Below, piece by piece: positions 45,565-54,495 of a stretch of 64,000 bases of DNA (its first letter is position 1; every line of letters begins with the position of its first letter). The position numbers and the translations under genes are program-made. The notes under the pieces were generated by a model, which had not been told where the DNA came from, did no database searches, and was given only the letters and a program-made list of their open reading frames with translations. The stretch spans positions 1,302,001 to 1,366,000 of the forward strand of contig NZ_SOAP01000002.1 in the NCBI RefSeq assembly GCF_004364805.1. The letters run 5' to 3'. The stretch comes from Pelagimonas phthalicica. Its GTDB lineage: Bacteria > Pseudomonadota > Alphaproteobacteria > Rhodobacterales > Rhodobacteraceae.

Positions 45565-46455
45565 TTAAAACAGCGGGTGGTCGCGGAAATCCGCGACTGC
45601 GAATTCGATCAGGGTGCGGATCTTGCGCGGCAGGGTCTGGCCTTCGAGATAGACAATGCTGATCGGCGTTTCGATGGTGATATGCTCGCTGAGGACGGAC
45701 GTCAGAGCACCGCTGTCCAGGTGATCCTGAAGCACAAAACGCGGCGCAAAAGTCAGCCCGCAGCCCGCCACGGCCAGCTCGGCTGCGGCGCGGGCTGAGT
45801 TGACGCGAAAGCGCGAGGTCACGTCGAAGGCCGGGCCATTGGCATCAAGCTGCCAGCGCTGCGGCGTCTTGCGATTGGTGTCGATGATACAAGCGTGATT
45901 GGCCAGATCGGCGGGGGTGGCCAGGGTGCCGTGACGGTCCAGATAATCCGGGCTGGCGGCAATGACCGGGCGCATCATCGCCAGCTTGCGCGCCTTGACG
46001 GTCAAGCGCGCGCTTTCGCCAATGCGGAAGGCGAGATCAAGCCCGTCGCTGGCCAAGTCCACGTGATCATCGCTCAGCCGCAGATCCAAGGAAATCTCGG
46101 GGTGGCGCGCGGCAAAGCGGGCCAGCATCGGGGCAACGCAAAGCTCGCCAAAACTCACCGAAGCCGACAGCCGGATCAGCCCGGAAATATCCGGCGCGGC
46201 GTCCGAGACTTCAGAGAGCATCAGCTCGAGCTCGTCCAATAAGGCCGGGGCGCGGGCCAAAAGCTCCTCTCCGGCGGGGGTGAGGCCGATGCGGCGGGTG
46301 GTGCGCTGAAAGACACGGATGCCCAAACGGCGCTCAAGCTCGGCCACATATTTGGAGGTCAGCCGGTTGGAGATGCCCAGCTGCGCCGCCCCCTTGGTAA
46401 AGGAGCCGGTCTGCGCCGTAGCGACAAAGGATTTCAAAGCATCGGTGATGTCCAT
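45565..46455 (-). CDS. LysR-family regulator (DoxX/dioxygenase trio)
   Basis: 296 residues with an N-terminal LysR helix-turn-helix (SFTKGAAQLGISNRLTSKYVAELERRLG) and effector domain. It is divergent from the DoxX and dioxygenase genes across 137 bases and is their probable regulator. This trio layout is common in proteobacteria. The inducer is unknown. Confidence 0.88.
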   Translation of the reverse strand: MDITDALKSFVATAQTGSFTKGAAQLGISNRLTSKYVAELERRLGIRVFQRTTRRIGLTPAGEELLARAPALLDELELMLSEVSDAAPDISGLIRLSASVSFGELCVAPMLARFAARHPEISLDLRLSDDHVDLASDGLDLAFRIGESARLTVKARKLAMMRPVIAASPDYLDRHGTLATPADLANHACIIDTNRKTPQRWQLDANGPAFDVTSRFRVNSARAAAELAVAGCGLTFAPRFVLQDHLDSGALTSVLSEHITIETPISIVYLEGQTLPRKIRTLIEFAVADFRDHPLF

Positions 46456-46592
46456 GGCACACCTATTGCGAACAAAATGTGGATAGTCATTCTATTTATT
46501 CGCCATTTCGATACATATCAAGCGGATCTATCTTTCCCTCAGACGCGAACACAACGCCAAATGCCCAAGAAGGGCAGCTGAAAGGAAACGAC

Positions 46593-47015
46593 ATGCAACA
46601 GACCGTATCGACCAATATCGCCGCCCTGATCCTGCGCGTGACCAGCGGGTCCGCCTTTATCGCCCATGGGCTTTTGAAACTGCTGGTTTTCACCCCCGCC
46701 GGCACGGCTGGCTTCTTTGAAAGCCTCGGCCTGCCCGGTTTTCTGGCCTATCTGACGATCTTTGCCGAATTGGTCGGTGGCGCGGCCTTGATCCTGGGCG
46801 TGGCGACCCGTGTGGTGGCACTCACCCTGCTGCCGGTATTGCTGGGCGCGGCCTGGGTGCATTCGGGCAATGGCTGGCTGTTTTCAGCTGAGGGCGGCGG
46901 ATGGGAATTCCCGGTTTTCTGGGCGATGATCCAAGTGGTGATCCTGGCCTTGGGCAGCGGGGCCTATGCTCTGCGCCTGCCGGTTGTTGACCGGGTTCTT
47001 GGCCAAGCGACCTGA
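46593..47015 (+). CDS. DoxX-family membrane protein
   Basis: 140 residues with four membrane helices and the DoxX pattern (LILRVTSGSAFIAHGLLKL, FAELVGGAALILGVATR, GGGWEFPVFWAMIQVVIL). Function of the family is unclear; it is often associated with redox or quinone-related stress. AAAGGA lies before the chosen ATG, and a longer frame upstream is not membrane-like. It precedes the dioxygenase gene by 48 bases. Confidence 0.85.
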   Translation: MQQTVSTNIAALILRVTSGSAFIAHGLLKLLVFTPAGTAGFFESLGLPGFLAYLTIFAELVGGAALILGVATRVVALTLLPVLLGAAWVHSGNGWLFSAEGGGWEFPVFWAMIQVVILALGSGAYALRLPVVDRVLGQAT

Positions 47016-47063
47016 TATCTGACAAGGCCCGAGGCACCCCCTCGGGCCGGTAAGGAGAACGAC

Positions 47064-47897
47064 ATGCAAAGCCTGACATTGACGGATTTGAAAGACCGGT
47101 TCAGCCCCAGCGCAAGAATGCCGGTGGTGTTTCTGGGCCATGGCAGCCCGATGAACGCATTGGGTGACAATCCGTTCAGCAAATCCTGGGCGGAGCTGGG
47201 CCAAAGCCTGCCGCGCCCCAAGGCCATTCTGGTGGTCTCGGCCCATTGGATGACACGGGGCACAACTCTGGTGGATGTGTCACAAGCCCCTAAAACCATT
47301 CACGATTTCCATGGTTTCCCCGAGGCGCTGTATCAACAGCAATACCCAGCCCCCGGCGCGCCGGACCTGGCCAAGACCGTGGCCAGCCTGTTGGCCAGCC
47401 ATCACGCCGAAGAGGATGACAGCTGGGGACTGGATCACGGGGCCTGGGCGGTGCTGAACTCCATGTATCCCGATGCGGATGTGCCGGTGTTTCAGGTCTC
47501 GCTGGATATGAGCAAGGATCTGGACTGGCATGTGGAAACCGGGCGGTTGCTGGCAGATTTGCGGGATCGCGGCGTGCTGATCCTGGGGTCGGGCAATGTG
47601 GTGCATAACCTGCGGCGGATGCGCTTTGACGGCGGCGCGTTGGATTTCGCGGTGGAGTTTGACACCCGTTTTGCCGAACGGCTCGAGGCGCGGGATCTGA
47701 AAACCCTGAGTGACCGAGTGGGGCTGGGATCGCTGCTGAAAGAGGCCCATCCAAGCATCGACCACTACCTGCCCGCGCTGACAATCGCCGGGGCGGCCAA
47801 TGCCGGGGATGATCTGACATTCATGACCGATGCGATTGATCTGGGATCTGTTTCGATGCGCAGTTTTGTTTTTCACCAGCGCGATGAGCTTAGGTAA
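47064..47897 (+). CDS. Extradiol ring-cleavage dioxygenase, DODA/LigB type
   Basis: 277 residues of the class III extradiol dioxygenase family (4,5-DOPA dioxygenase YgiD-like). Metal ligands are the His in FLGHGSPMNAL, His in DFHGFP, and His in VSAHW; LDHGAWAVL and GSGNVVHNLR are also conserved. It would open catecholic rings using Fe2+ or Zn2+. The physiological substrate in bacteria is uncertain. Confidence 0.88.
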   Translation: MQSLTLTDLKDRFSPSARMPVVFLGHGSPMNALGDNPFSKSWAELGQSLPRPKAILVVSAHWMTRGTTLVDVSQAPKTIHDFHGFPEALYQQQYPAPGAPDLAKTVASLLASHHAEEDDSWGLDHGAWAVLNSMYPDADVPVFQVSLDMSKDLDWHVETGRLLADLRDRGVLILGSGNVVHNLRRMRFDGGALDFAVEFDTRFAERLEARDLKTLSDRVGLGSLLKEAHPSIDHYLPALTIAGAANAGDDLTFMTDAIDLGSVSMRSFVFHQRDELR

Positions 47898-47995
47898 AAT
47901 CCAACACGTATCAGCCCGGTTTCACCCTTGTATTTAAAGGTCATGCAAGGATTGGCATATATGGTCGGCTCGAACCGAATATCGGAGCCAGATAA

Positions 47996-48883
47996 ATGCG
48001 AGCCATCATCCTATCCCTCTTTTTCGCCATAACAGGGGTCTTGGCCCAGGCCGAGACCCTGACCCTGGGCAGTGTAAATGACAATGTGCGCAAGCACTTG
48101 GACCGTTTTGCCCCCCTTGCCGCCTATCTAGAAAGAGAACTGGTAGACCATGGCATAACCGAGGTCGAGATCTCGGTCTTGCCGACATCGCAGGATATGG
48201 TCGAAGCCTTGTCAACGGATCGTGTCGATCTGTTTTTTGACAGCCCGCTTGTGGCAGCTCGGGTCGCGCGAGAGGCCGGGGCGGAGCCGTTTTTGCGCCG
48301 CTGGAAACGCGGTGTTGGCAGCTATCATTCGCTGATCATTGTCCCCACGGATAGCCCTCTGCAATCGATCGAGGATCTGGTCGGGCGGCGCATCGGGTTT
48401 CAGGACCCGGATTCAACCTCGGGGTTTTTGCTGCCCCTGGATATGGTGTTGCAGGCGGGGCTGGACGTGATCGAATTGCCCAATCGCGAGGCTGATTTCA
48501 GCAGCAGCTCATTGGGCTATGTCTTTACCCAGGATGATAAAAACACGGTTCTGTGGCTGGCCAAGGGCTGGATCGATGCGGCGGCCACCGATCCGCGCGG
48601 CTTTGCCATGCTGGAAAAGGCCCGCCCCGGCCAATACCGCGCGCTGGCACAAAGCATGGAGGTGCCACGTCAGGTGGTGATCGCGCGCAAGGGGCTGTCG
48701 CCAGAGCTGGCAGAGATCATCAAGCAAAAGCTTATCGCGCTGGAGGGCAGTGATGAGGGCAAGAAGATCATGAAAAAGTTCCACAAAACCACCCGGTTTG
48801 ACGAATTCCCGGATGGGGTTGAGGCGACTTTTGCACCGATCTATGCCCTGCTGAGCCGTTTGGACGTTCTCAGACTGTATTAA
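47996..48883 (+). CDS. PhnD-like periplasmic binding protein paired with a sensor kinase
   Basis: 295 residues, signal peptide ending AQA, fold of the phosphate/phosphite/phosphonate binding group (YLERELVDHGITEVEISVLPTSQDMVEALSTDRVDLFFDSP, GRRIGFQDPDSTSGFLLP). No permease or ATPase gene is near; the next gene, 13 bases on, encodes a hybrid histidine kinase with a periplasmic domain. So it more likely presents a ligand to the kinase than feeds a transporter. Confidence 0.85.
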   Translation: MRAIILSLFFAITGVLAQAETLTLGSVNDNVRKHLDRFAPLAAYLERELVDHGITEVEISVLPTSQDMVEALSTDRVDLFFDSPLVAARVAREAGAEPFLRRWKRGVGSYHSLIIVPTDSPLQSIEDLVGRRIGFQDPDSTSGFLLPLDMVLQAGLDVIELPNREADFSSSSLGYVFTQDDKNTVLWLAKGWIDAAATDPRGFAMLEKARPGQYRALAQSMEVPRQVVIARKGLSPELAEIIKQKLIALEGSDEGKKIMKKFHKTTRFDEFPDGVEATFAPIYALLSRLDVLRLY

Positions 48884-48896
48884 TGCAAGACTAGAC

Positions 48897-51308
48897 GTGG
48901 CGTTCGTTCAGGCCCCTCCCGTCGCCAGATATATCAGGCGAAAGACGCGTGGATTGCGCGGACGCATGGCGATGTATTTCGGGCTCACCACGGCGGCCAT
49001 CGTGGTGACCCTGACGATCATCAACACCTTTACCCAGCTGCAATTGGTGAATGAGCGTATCCTGGAAAAGACCAAATCCTTTGGGTCTTTGGTACGCGAA
49101 GCCACCCTGCCCTATCTGATCGATAATCGCCCGGCCGAGCTGGATGTGATCTATGAAGAACTGGCCGAGCAGCCCGAAATCACCAGGCTGGATTTCATCG
49201 ACCCGGACGGCACTTTGCTGGTGACCAGCGAGGACGAGGGCGGGTCGCTGTTTCTGGCAACCATCGAAGATGCTCTGGTCGATCAAGCGCAAAACAGCGG
49301 GCAATTGCAGCTGGTTTGGGAGGGGGACGTTGTCGAGGTCGCCCTACCGGTCGAACTGGGCATGACCTATTACGGGACGGTGCGTTATTCGGTTCATACG
49401 GCCCTGGATCAGCATGATATCACCTTTGTTCTTTACCGAAATCTGACCTTTGCCTGCCTGTTCACAATCTTCAGCGTGTTCATCAGCTTTCTGATTGCGC
49501 AACGATTGACCGCCCCCTTGGAAAAACTGACCAAGGCCAGTCGCAGCGCGGCGGCGGGCAATCTGGATCAGTTCATCGATATTCAGACCAATGATGAGGT
49601 CTCTAGCCTGGCCACATCCTTCAACAAGATGCTGGACAATCTGCGCGCGCGACTGGCCGCCAATGAGGATGCGCAAACCCGGCTGCAAAAGTTCAGCCTG
49701 GATCTGAACTCCAAGAATATTGAGCTGGGTCAGGCGCTGGAACAGGCCCGCTCTGCCGAAGCGGCCAAGACCGAATTTCTAGCCAGTATGAGCCATGAGA
49801 TCCGCACGCCGATGAATGGCGTTTTGGGCATGACCGAGCTGTTGGCGGAAACCGAATTGGATCAACATCAATCCAATCTGGTCGATACCATCGCCACCTC
49901 CGGCCAGTCATTGCTGAATATTATCAATGACATCCTGGATTTTTCCAAAATCGAAGCCGGTCAGATGCAACTGCGCAAGGAGCCGCTTGATATCCAGGAT
50001 CTGGTCGAAGACACGGCGCGGGTTCTGGCCCTGCAGGCGGCGCGCAAGAATGTTGAGCTGATCACCCGGTGCGATCCTGATTTGCCGGAGATGATGCTGG
50101 GTGATTTTGCCCGCATGAAACAGGTCTTGCTGAATTTTGCCAGCAATGCGGTCAAGTTCACCGAGGCGGGGCATGTATTGATCCATGCGCAGCGGGTGCT
50201 GTCAAAATCTGGCGAGGATCGCCTCAGGATCGAGGTGCAGGACACCGGTTGCGGCATTCCGCAGGACAAGATCAAAGAGGTTTTCAACCGGTTCACCCAG
50301 GTCGATGGCAGCTTTACCCGCAAACATGAGGGCACCGGGTTGGGGCTGGCCATCAGCAAGGGCTTTGTTGAACTGATGGGCGGGCGCATTCAGGTGACTT
50401 CGCAAGTTGGGGTCGGATCGAGCTTTGGCTTTGAAATGCCTCTGGCCGAGGCTGTTCCTGTTCCTGCCACCCCCAGCCCCGCCAAAAAACGTGGGCCATT
50501 TGAGGGTTATGGCGTGCTGCTGAGTGACCAGCCCGACCTTGTGGCCAGTCTGGTGGAATGTCTGACCAATGCGCGTATCCAGATCACCAGCGTTGAATCC
50601 GACAAGGCTCTGCTCAACAGTTTGCAAACATTGGCAAAAGATCGGGCACCCCCGGCCTTTGTCCTGATTGATGACAGGGTTTCGGATCTCAAGCTTGAGC
50701 CCTTTTTGAATAGCCTGAACAGCGTCACCTCTGGTCATCCGCCACGGGTGATTTTGTTGCATTCCATGGGCAGCACAATCGCCACGGAAAAGCTGGACGC
50801 GACCCTGGCCAAACCTGTTTCGGCGCGGGCTTTGGTGCAGGTGATCGATCAAGTCAGCCAGAATGGCCAACGCCCGGCCCTGCCGCGTGTCACCAATGCC
50901 AAAAAAGGCAAGCTTGCCCCGCTGCCCAAAACCGACCGCAAGGTTCTGGTTGTCGATGACAATGCCACCAATCTGAAACTGGTGCAGATGGTGTTAAAGC
51001 GGCTAGGCCTGCCTTTTGTCTCAGCCACCAACGGGGTTGAGGCTGTTGAACAATACCGGGACCACAATCCATTCCTGGTTCTGATGGATGTCAGCATGCC
51101 GGTGATGAACGGGTTAGAAGCCTCGGCTCAGATCAGGCTGATCGAGGCGGAAAAACCTGAGGAGGCTGCGCGCTGCCATATTGTCGGCCTTACGGCGCAT
51201 TCCTCGCCGCAAGACAAAAAAGCCTGTCTTGACAGTGGGATGGATGGCCATTTGGCCAAACCCATCAATCTGGGCAAGCTGCGGGACGTAATCCAGGACT
51301 GTCTGTGA
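48897..51308 (+). CDS. Hybrid sensor histidine kinase with two receiver domains
   Basis: 803 residues. Helix 1 (MAMYFGLTTAAIVVTLTIINTF), periplasmic sensor of about 130 residues, helix 2 (LTFACLFTIFSVFISFLIAQ), HAMP, kinase domain with phospho-His in SMSHEIRTPMNG and ATPase boxes (NAVKFTEAG, DTGCGIP, GTGLGLAIS), a degenerate receiver (around 530-650) and a complete receiver (VVDDNATN, LMDVSMPV, LAKPINL). No response regulator lies beside it, so output goes elsewhere through phosphotransfer. The start is a GTG without a clear ribosome site; ATG at 48966 is an alternative but would remove the basic segment before helix 1. Confidence 0.88.
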   Translation: MAFVQAPPVARYIRRKTRGLRGRMAMYFGLTTAAIVVTLTIINTFTQLQLVNERILEKTKSFGSLVREATLPYLIDNRPAELDVIYEELAEQPEITRLDFIDPDGTLLVTSEDEGGSLFLATIEDALVDQAQNSGQLQLVWEGDVVEVALPVELGMTYYGTVRYSVHTALDQHDITFVLYRNLTFACLFTIFSVFISFLIAQRLTAPLEKLTKASRSAAAGNLDQFIDIQTNDEVSSLATSFNKMLDNLRARLAANEDAQTRLQKFSLDLNSKNIELGQALEQARSAEAAKTEFLASMSHEIRTPMNGVLGMTELLAETELDQHQSNLVDTIATSGQSLLNIINDILDFSKIEAGQMQLRKEPLDIQDLVEDTARVLALQAARKNVELITRCDPDLPEMMLGDFARMKQVLLNFASNAVKFTEAGHVLIHAQRVLSKSGEDRLRIEVQDTGCGIPQDKIKEVFNRFTQVDGSFTRKHEGTGLGLAISKGFVELMGGRIQVTSQVGVGSSFGFEMPLAEAVPVPATPSPAKKRGPFEGYGVLLSDQPDLVASLVECLTNARIQITSVESDKALLNSLQTLAKDRAPPAFVLIDDRVSDLKLEPFLNSLNSVTSGHPPRVILLHSMGSTIATEKLDATLAKPVSARALVQVIDQVSQNGQRPALPRVTNAKKGKLAPLPKTDRKVLVVDDNATNLKLVQMVLKRLGLPFVSATNGVEAVEQYRDHNPFLVLMDVSMPVMNGLEASAQIRLIEAEKPEEAARCHIVGLTAHSSPQDKKACLDSGMDGHLAKPINLGKLRDVIQDCL

Positions 51309-51315
51309 TCTAGGC

Positions 51316-51921
51316 TCAGTTCAACCCGGCATCCTGCAACTTGGCCTCAAGCTCGCGAATGCGTTCGGCCATGCTGCGCATGCGCGGCCCAAGCATGGCC
51401 TCGATCTCTTCTTCGTCAAAGCGCGGCGTGATGTATTTGGGGCAATTCCAATCCAGCGCGGCCACGGTCAGTTTAAAGATCTTTTCCACCGGGCGGTCGT
51501 TCGGGGCGGCCAGGGTTGCGGTCAGCTCGGGCTCATCACTTGCCTCCACAACTTCTGCCCGAGCCAGAATTTTCAGCCGGGCGCGGCGTGGATAATCCAT
51601 CAGGAACAATGAGACGCGGGAGTCTCCGGCCAGGTTTCCGGTGGAGACATATTGCCGATTGCCCGGATAATCCGCAAAGGCCAGGGTCGTGTCATCCACG
51701 ACCTTCAAAAACCCGGCCTCCCCGCCGCGATGTTGCACATAGGGCCAGCCATCGGAATTGACGGTGCCCATGTAAAAACTGGTGCGCGTTTCAATAAACT
51801 CCTGCTCGCGCGGCCCGATCGTCAGTTCGCGATAGGGGCGCGCATAGTGGTCTGCCGATCCGCGGGTTTCCTGTTCTGCACGCACGTCCTGCGTGAACAT
51901 CAATTCGCCAAATGTTTGCAT
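51316..51921 (-). CDS. Pyridoxamine 5'-phosphate oxidase-like flavin-binding protein
   Basis: 201 residues with the split-barrel flavin nucleotide-binding fold (FIETRTSFYMGTVNSDGWPYVQHRGG, FADYPGNRQYVSTGNL, RVSLFLMDYPRRARLKILARAEVV). Members bind FMN or F420 and are general redox enzymes; it is not the vitamin B6 enzyme PdxH, which has a different C-terminus. The ATG at 51921 begins the conserved part. A basic and glutamate-rich C-terminal helix (RMRSMAERIRELEAKLQD) may be a coiled coil. Confidence 0.8.
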   Translation of the reverse strand: MQTFGELMFTQDVRAEQETRGSADHYARPYRELTIGPREQEFIETRTSFYMGTVNSDGWPYVQHRGGEAGFLKVVDDTTLAFADYPGNRQYVSTGNLAGDSRVSLFLMDYPRRARLKILARAEVVEASDEPELTATLAAPNDRPVEKIFKLTVAALDWNCPKYITPRFDEEEIEAMLGPRMRSMAERIRELEAKLQDAGLN

Positions 51922-52058
51922 GCTTTGTCCTGTTTGACATGGCCTTAGCAAAGTTATCTTTAGCAGGGTAAAGAACGCAACACCCGACACTATTTGTGTC
52001 AGATAAGCGCAACTTTAAGTTGGCTGAAATAATGAGCGAAACGCTATTTCATCGGCAA

Positions 52059-52982
52059 TTACCCGGCAGTCATATTGAGCTTGCGCAGGGCTGAGGTGAC
52101 GGCAAGACCAAAGACTTGCGCCTCGGGGGATTGGCCATCATCCGGGCGCTGCATCAGGCCGACCGGGCCGCGGGTCATCGACGTTTCGAACGGCAAAGCA
52201 ACAAGATGCCCATCCGCCAACTCATTCGCGACCACCCCGGCAGAGATGATCCAAACCGCATCGGACTGGCGGGTGTGAACACGGCCAAAGGCCCCTGAGA
52301 CGGTTTCGATGCGATTATCGATCTTGGTCAACCCTTGCGCGATCATAAACCGGTCGACCAAGGGACGAATGGCCGAGCCTTCGGGCGGGTAAATCACCTG
52401 CCAATTGCCAATGCGCTTGATATCGGGTTGTTCAACCAAGGGATGCCCGGCCCGCACGACAAATTCCACGCGCTCTTCGTATAGTTGCGTAAAGCTGACG
52501 CCCTGCATGCTATCGGGCCGCCCCAATCGCCCGATCACCAGATCGAGCTGCCCCATACGCAGCCGTTCCATCAGGAAACCATGCGGGCCGTCCTCAATAT
52601 GCAGGCTGGCGGTTGGGGCCAACTCGCCAAATTCGCGCGCCACAACCGGCATGACATGGGCCGCGACCGAGGGCAGCACCCCGACGGAGAGCCGGGTCTT
52701 GCCCGCCGAGCCAAGCTGTTCCACCCCGGTCAGCCCCTGCTGCAAGGCCGCCAGCGACATTTGCGCGAAATGCAAAAACACCTCGCCCTCGCGCGTCAGG
52801 GAAACGCCGGACCGGCTGCGGGTGAGCAAGGTGGTTGCCATGATCTCTTCGAGCTCTTTCAGAGTTTTCGAGATCGCCGGTTGCGTCAGATAGAGTTTTT
52901 CCGCCGCCAGTTTGAGACTTTTCTCGCGGCAAATCTCAACAAAACACTGGATATGGCGGAACTTGATCCGTCGGTCGATCAT
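52059..52982 (-). CDS. pcaQ: LysR regulator PcaQ
   Basis: 307 residues: LysR helix-turn-helix (SLKLAAEKLYLTQPAISKTLKELEEIM) and an effector domain with VYPPEGSAIRP-like segment (IYPPEGSAIRPLVDRFM), matching PcaQ of alphaproteobacteria, which activates protocatechuate genes. It is divergent from pobA, so it probably controls 4-hydroxybenzoate hydroxylation here as well. I do not see the ATAACC/GGTTAT PcaQ palindrome in the 97-base gap, so its targets may lie outside. Confidence 0.85.
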   Translation of the reverse strand: MIDRRIKFRHIQCFVEICREKSLKLAAEKLYLTQPAISKTLKELEEIMATTLLTRSRSGVSLTREGEVFLHFAQMSLAALQQGLTGVEQLGSAGKTRLSVGVLPSVAAHVMPVVAREFGELAPTASLHIEDGPHGFLMERLRMGQLDLVIGRLGRPDSMQGVSFTQLYEERVEFVVRAGHPLVEQPDIKRIGNWQVIYPPEGSAIRPLVDRFMIAQGLTKIDNRIETVSGAFGRVHTRQSDAVWIISAGVVANELADGHLVALPFETSMTRGPVGLMQRPDDGQSPEAQVFGLAVTSALRKLNMTAG

Positions 52983-53079
52983 ATTCTTTCCATTTTCGAC
53001 AAGGAAACAGGCAGTAACTTCATTTTACTTTATCGAAATTGGAAATCAATATAAGGCATCCACAAGAGGAGACAGTCCG

Positions 53080-54249
53080 TTGCGCACACAAGTAGTCATC
53101 ATCGGCGGCGGCCCATCCGGCCTGTTGCTCAGCCAACTTTTGCACCGCAAGGGCATTGATACCGTCGTGTTGGAACGCAAGACCCGCGACTATGTGCTGG
53201 GGCGCATTCGGGCCGGTATTCTTGAGGTTGGTTTCGTTGACCTGATGCGCGAGGCGGGCGTTGGCGCGCGGTTGGATCGTGAAAGCCACATTCACGACGG
53301 CACGGTCATCGCCTATGAGGATCAGGAATTTCGCATCGATTTCAAAGAGATGACAGGAAGCCATGTGGTGGTTTACGGCCAGACCGAAGTCACCCGCGAT
53401 CTCTATGACGCGCGCGAGGCCATGGATGGCAAAGTGGTGTTCAACGCTGAGGGTGTCACGATTCACGAGGCGGATGGCGACGCGCCTTATGTGACCTATG
53501 AAAAGGATGGCTCCACCCATCGGATCGATTGCGAGTTTATCGCCGGGTGTGACGGCTTCCACGGGGTCAGCCGCCAGACCATCCCGCTGGACGTGCGGCG
53601 CGAATATGAGAAACTCTATCCGTTTGGCTGGCTTGGCGTGCTGTCGGAGACACCGCCGGTGCATGACGAGTTGATCTATTCCGGGTCCGAGCGCGGGTTT
53701 GCCCTGTGCTCGATGCGCAATGAAAACCTGAGCCGTTACTACGTGCAGTGTTCGCTGTCTGATACGCCCGAGGATTGGAGCGATGATGCCTTTTGGACGG
53801 AGCTGAAACGGCGGATTCCGAGCAAATATGCCGAGGCTTTGGTGACGGGGGCTTCGATTGAGAAATCCATCGCGCCTTTGCGCAGTTTCGTCACCGAGCC
53901 GATGCGCTGGGGACGGTTGTTCCTTTGCGGCGACGCGGCCCATATCGTGCCGCCAACCGGGGCCAAAGGGCTGAACACGGCGGCGAGCGACGTGCATTAC
54001 CTCTATAACGGTCTGGTGCAGCATTATCACGATGGTGACAGCCATGGCATTGATACATATTCGGAAAAAGCGCTGGCGCGGATTTGGAAGGCCGAGCGGT
54101 TCAGCTGGACCACCACCAATCTGCTGCACCGTTTCCCGGATCAAAGCGAATTTGATCTGAAGATGCAGTTGGCGGATGTGAATTTCCTGCGCGACAATGT
54201 GAATGCGCAAAAGGTCTTTGCCGAGAACTATATCGGGCTGCCTTATTAG
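53080..54249 (+). CDS. pobA: 4-hydroxybenzoate 3-monooxygenase PobA
   Basis: 389-residue flavin monooxygenase making protocatechuate from 4-hydroxybenzoate with NADPH and O2. FAD motif GGGPSGLL, arginine loop RIRAGILE, GCDGFHGVSR, and LFLCGDAAHIVPPTGAKGLN are standard. Substrate-binding Ser, Arg and Tyr appear in ALCSMRNENLSRYYVQ as in Pseudomonas PobA. The start is TTG, with AGAGGAGA ten bases upstream and the homology beginning at once (LRTQVVIIGGG); in-frame ATG codons further up lie in AT-rich non-coding sequence overlapping pcaQ. Confidence 0.94.
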   Translation: MRTQVVIIGGGPSGLLLSQLLHRKGIDTVVLERKTRDYVLGRIRAGILEVGFVDLMREAGVGARLDRESHIHDGTVIAYEDQEFRIDFKEMTGSHVVVYGQTEVTRDLYDAREAMDGKVVFNAEGVTIHEADGDAPYVTYEKDGSTHRIDCEFIAGCDGFHGVSRQTIPLDVRREYEKLYPFGWLGVLSETPPVHDELIYSGSERGFALCSMRNENLSRYYVQCSLSDTPEDWSDDAFWTELKRRIPSKYAEALVTGASIEKSIAPLRSFVTEPMRWGRLFLCGDAAHIVPPTGAKGLNTAASDVHYLYNGLVQHYHDGDSHGIDTYSEKALARIWKAERFSWTTTNLLHRFPDQSEFDLKMQLADVNFLRDNVNAQKVFAENYIGLPY

Positions 54250-54299
54250 AACGCATCCAGTTCAATTGAAGTCGCTGTAACGACCGGGCGTAACAGAGG

Positions 54300-54309
54300 T
54301 TCGCACCCG
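54300..54309 (+). repeat. TTCGCACCCG repeat copy 1
   Basis: First of three occurrences of this ten-base sequence (two direct at 54300 and 54390, one inverted at 54416) in the 246-base region between the convergent pobA and pxpA. It is followed by GACACCGAGGGCGGGTCGG. Confidence 0.4.
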
Positions 54310-54389
54310 ACACCGAGGGCGGGTCGGCGTTCTGGGTGACCGGGTATTGAGCTAAACACCGTTGCAGCGAGTTGAAGCCTAGGATTGAA

Positions 54390-54445
54390 TTCGCACCCGC
54401 CCTGGGGGGCGGGGTCGGGTGCGAACCGGATCGCAAGCGATCCGG
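54390..54445. repeat. Double GC-rich hairpin element after pobA
   Basis: TTCGCACCCG (54390-54399) pairs with CGGGTGCGAA (54416-54425); directly after it CCGGATCGC pairs with GCGATCCGG (54426-54445). Two stems of ten and eight to nine pairs stand back to back. They could terminate transcription from either side (no U-run), or be a REP-like extragenic repeat; more copies in the genome would decide. Confidence 0.5.
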
Positions 54446-54495
54446 GGAAACATCACAGGCAACCCTTTGTTTTTAGATGAAAGATCGGGATCTCC

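Noticed and set aside
53020-54210. 396-codon frame on the minus strand opposite pobA
   Set aside because: pobA is unambiguous; no features in the antisense product.
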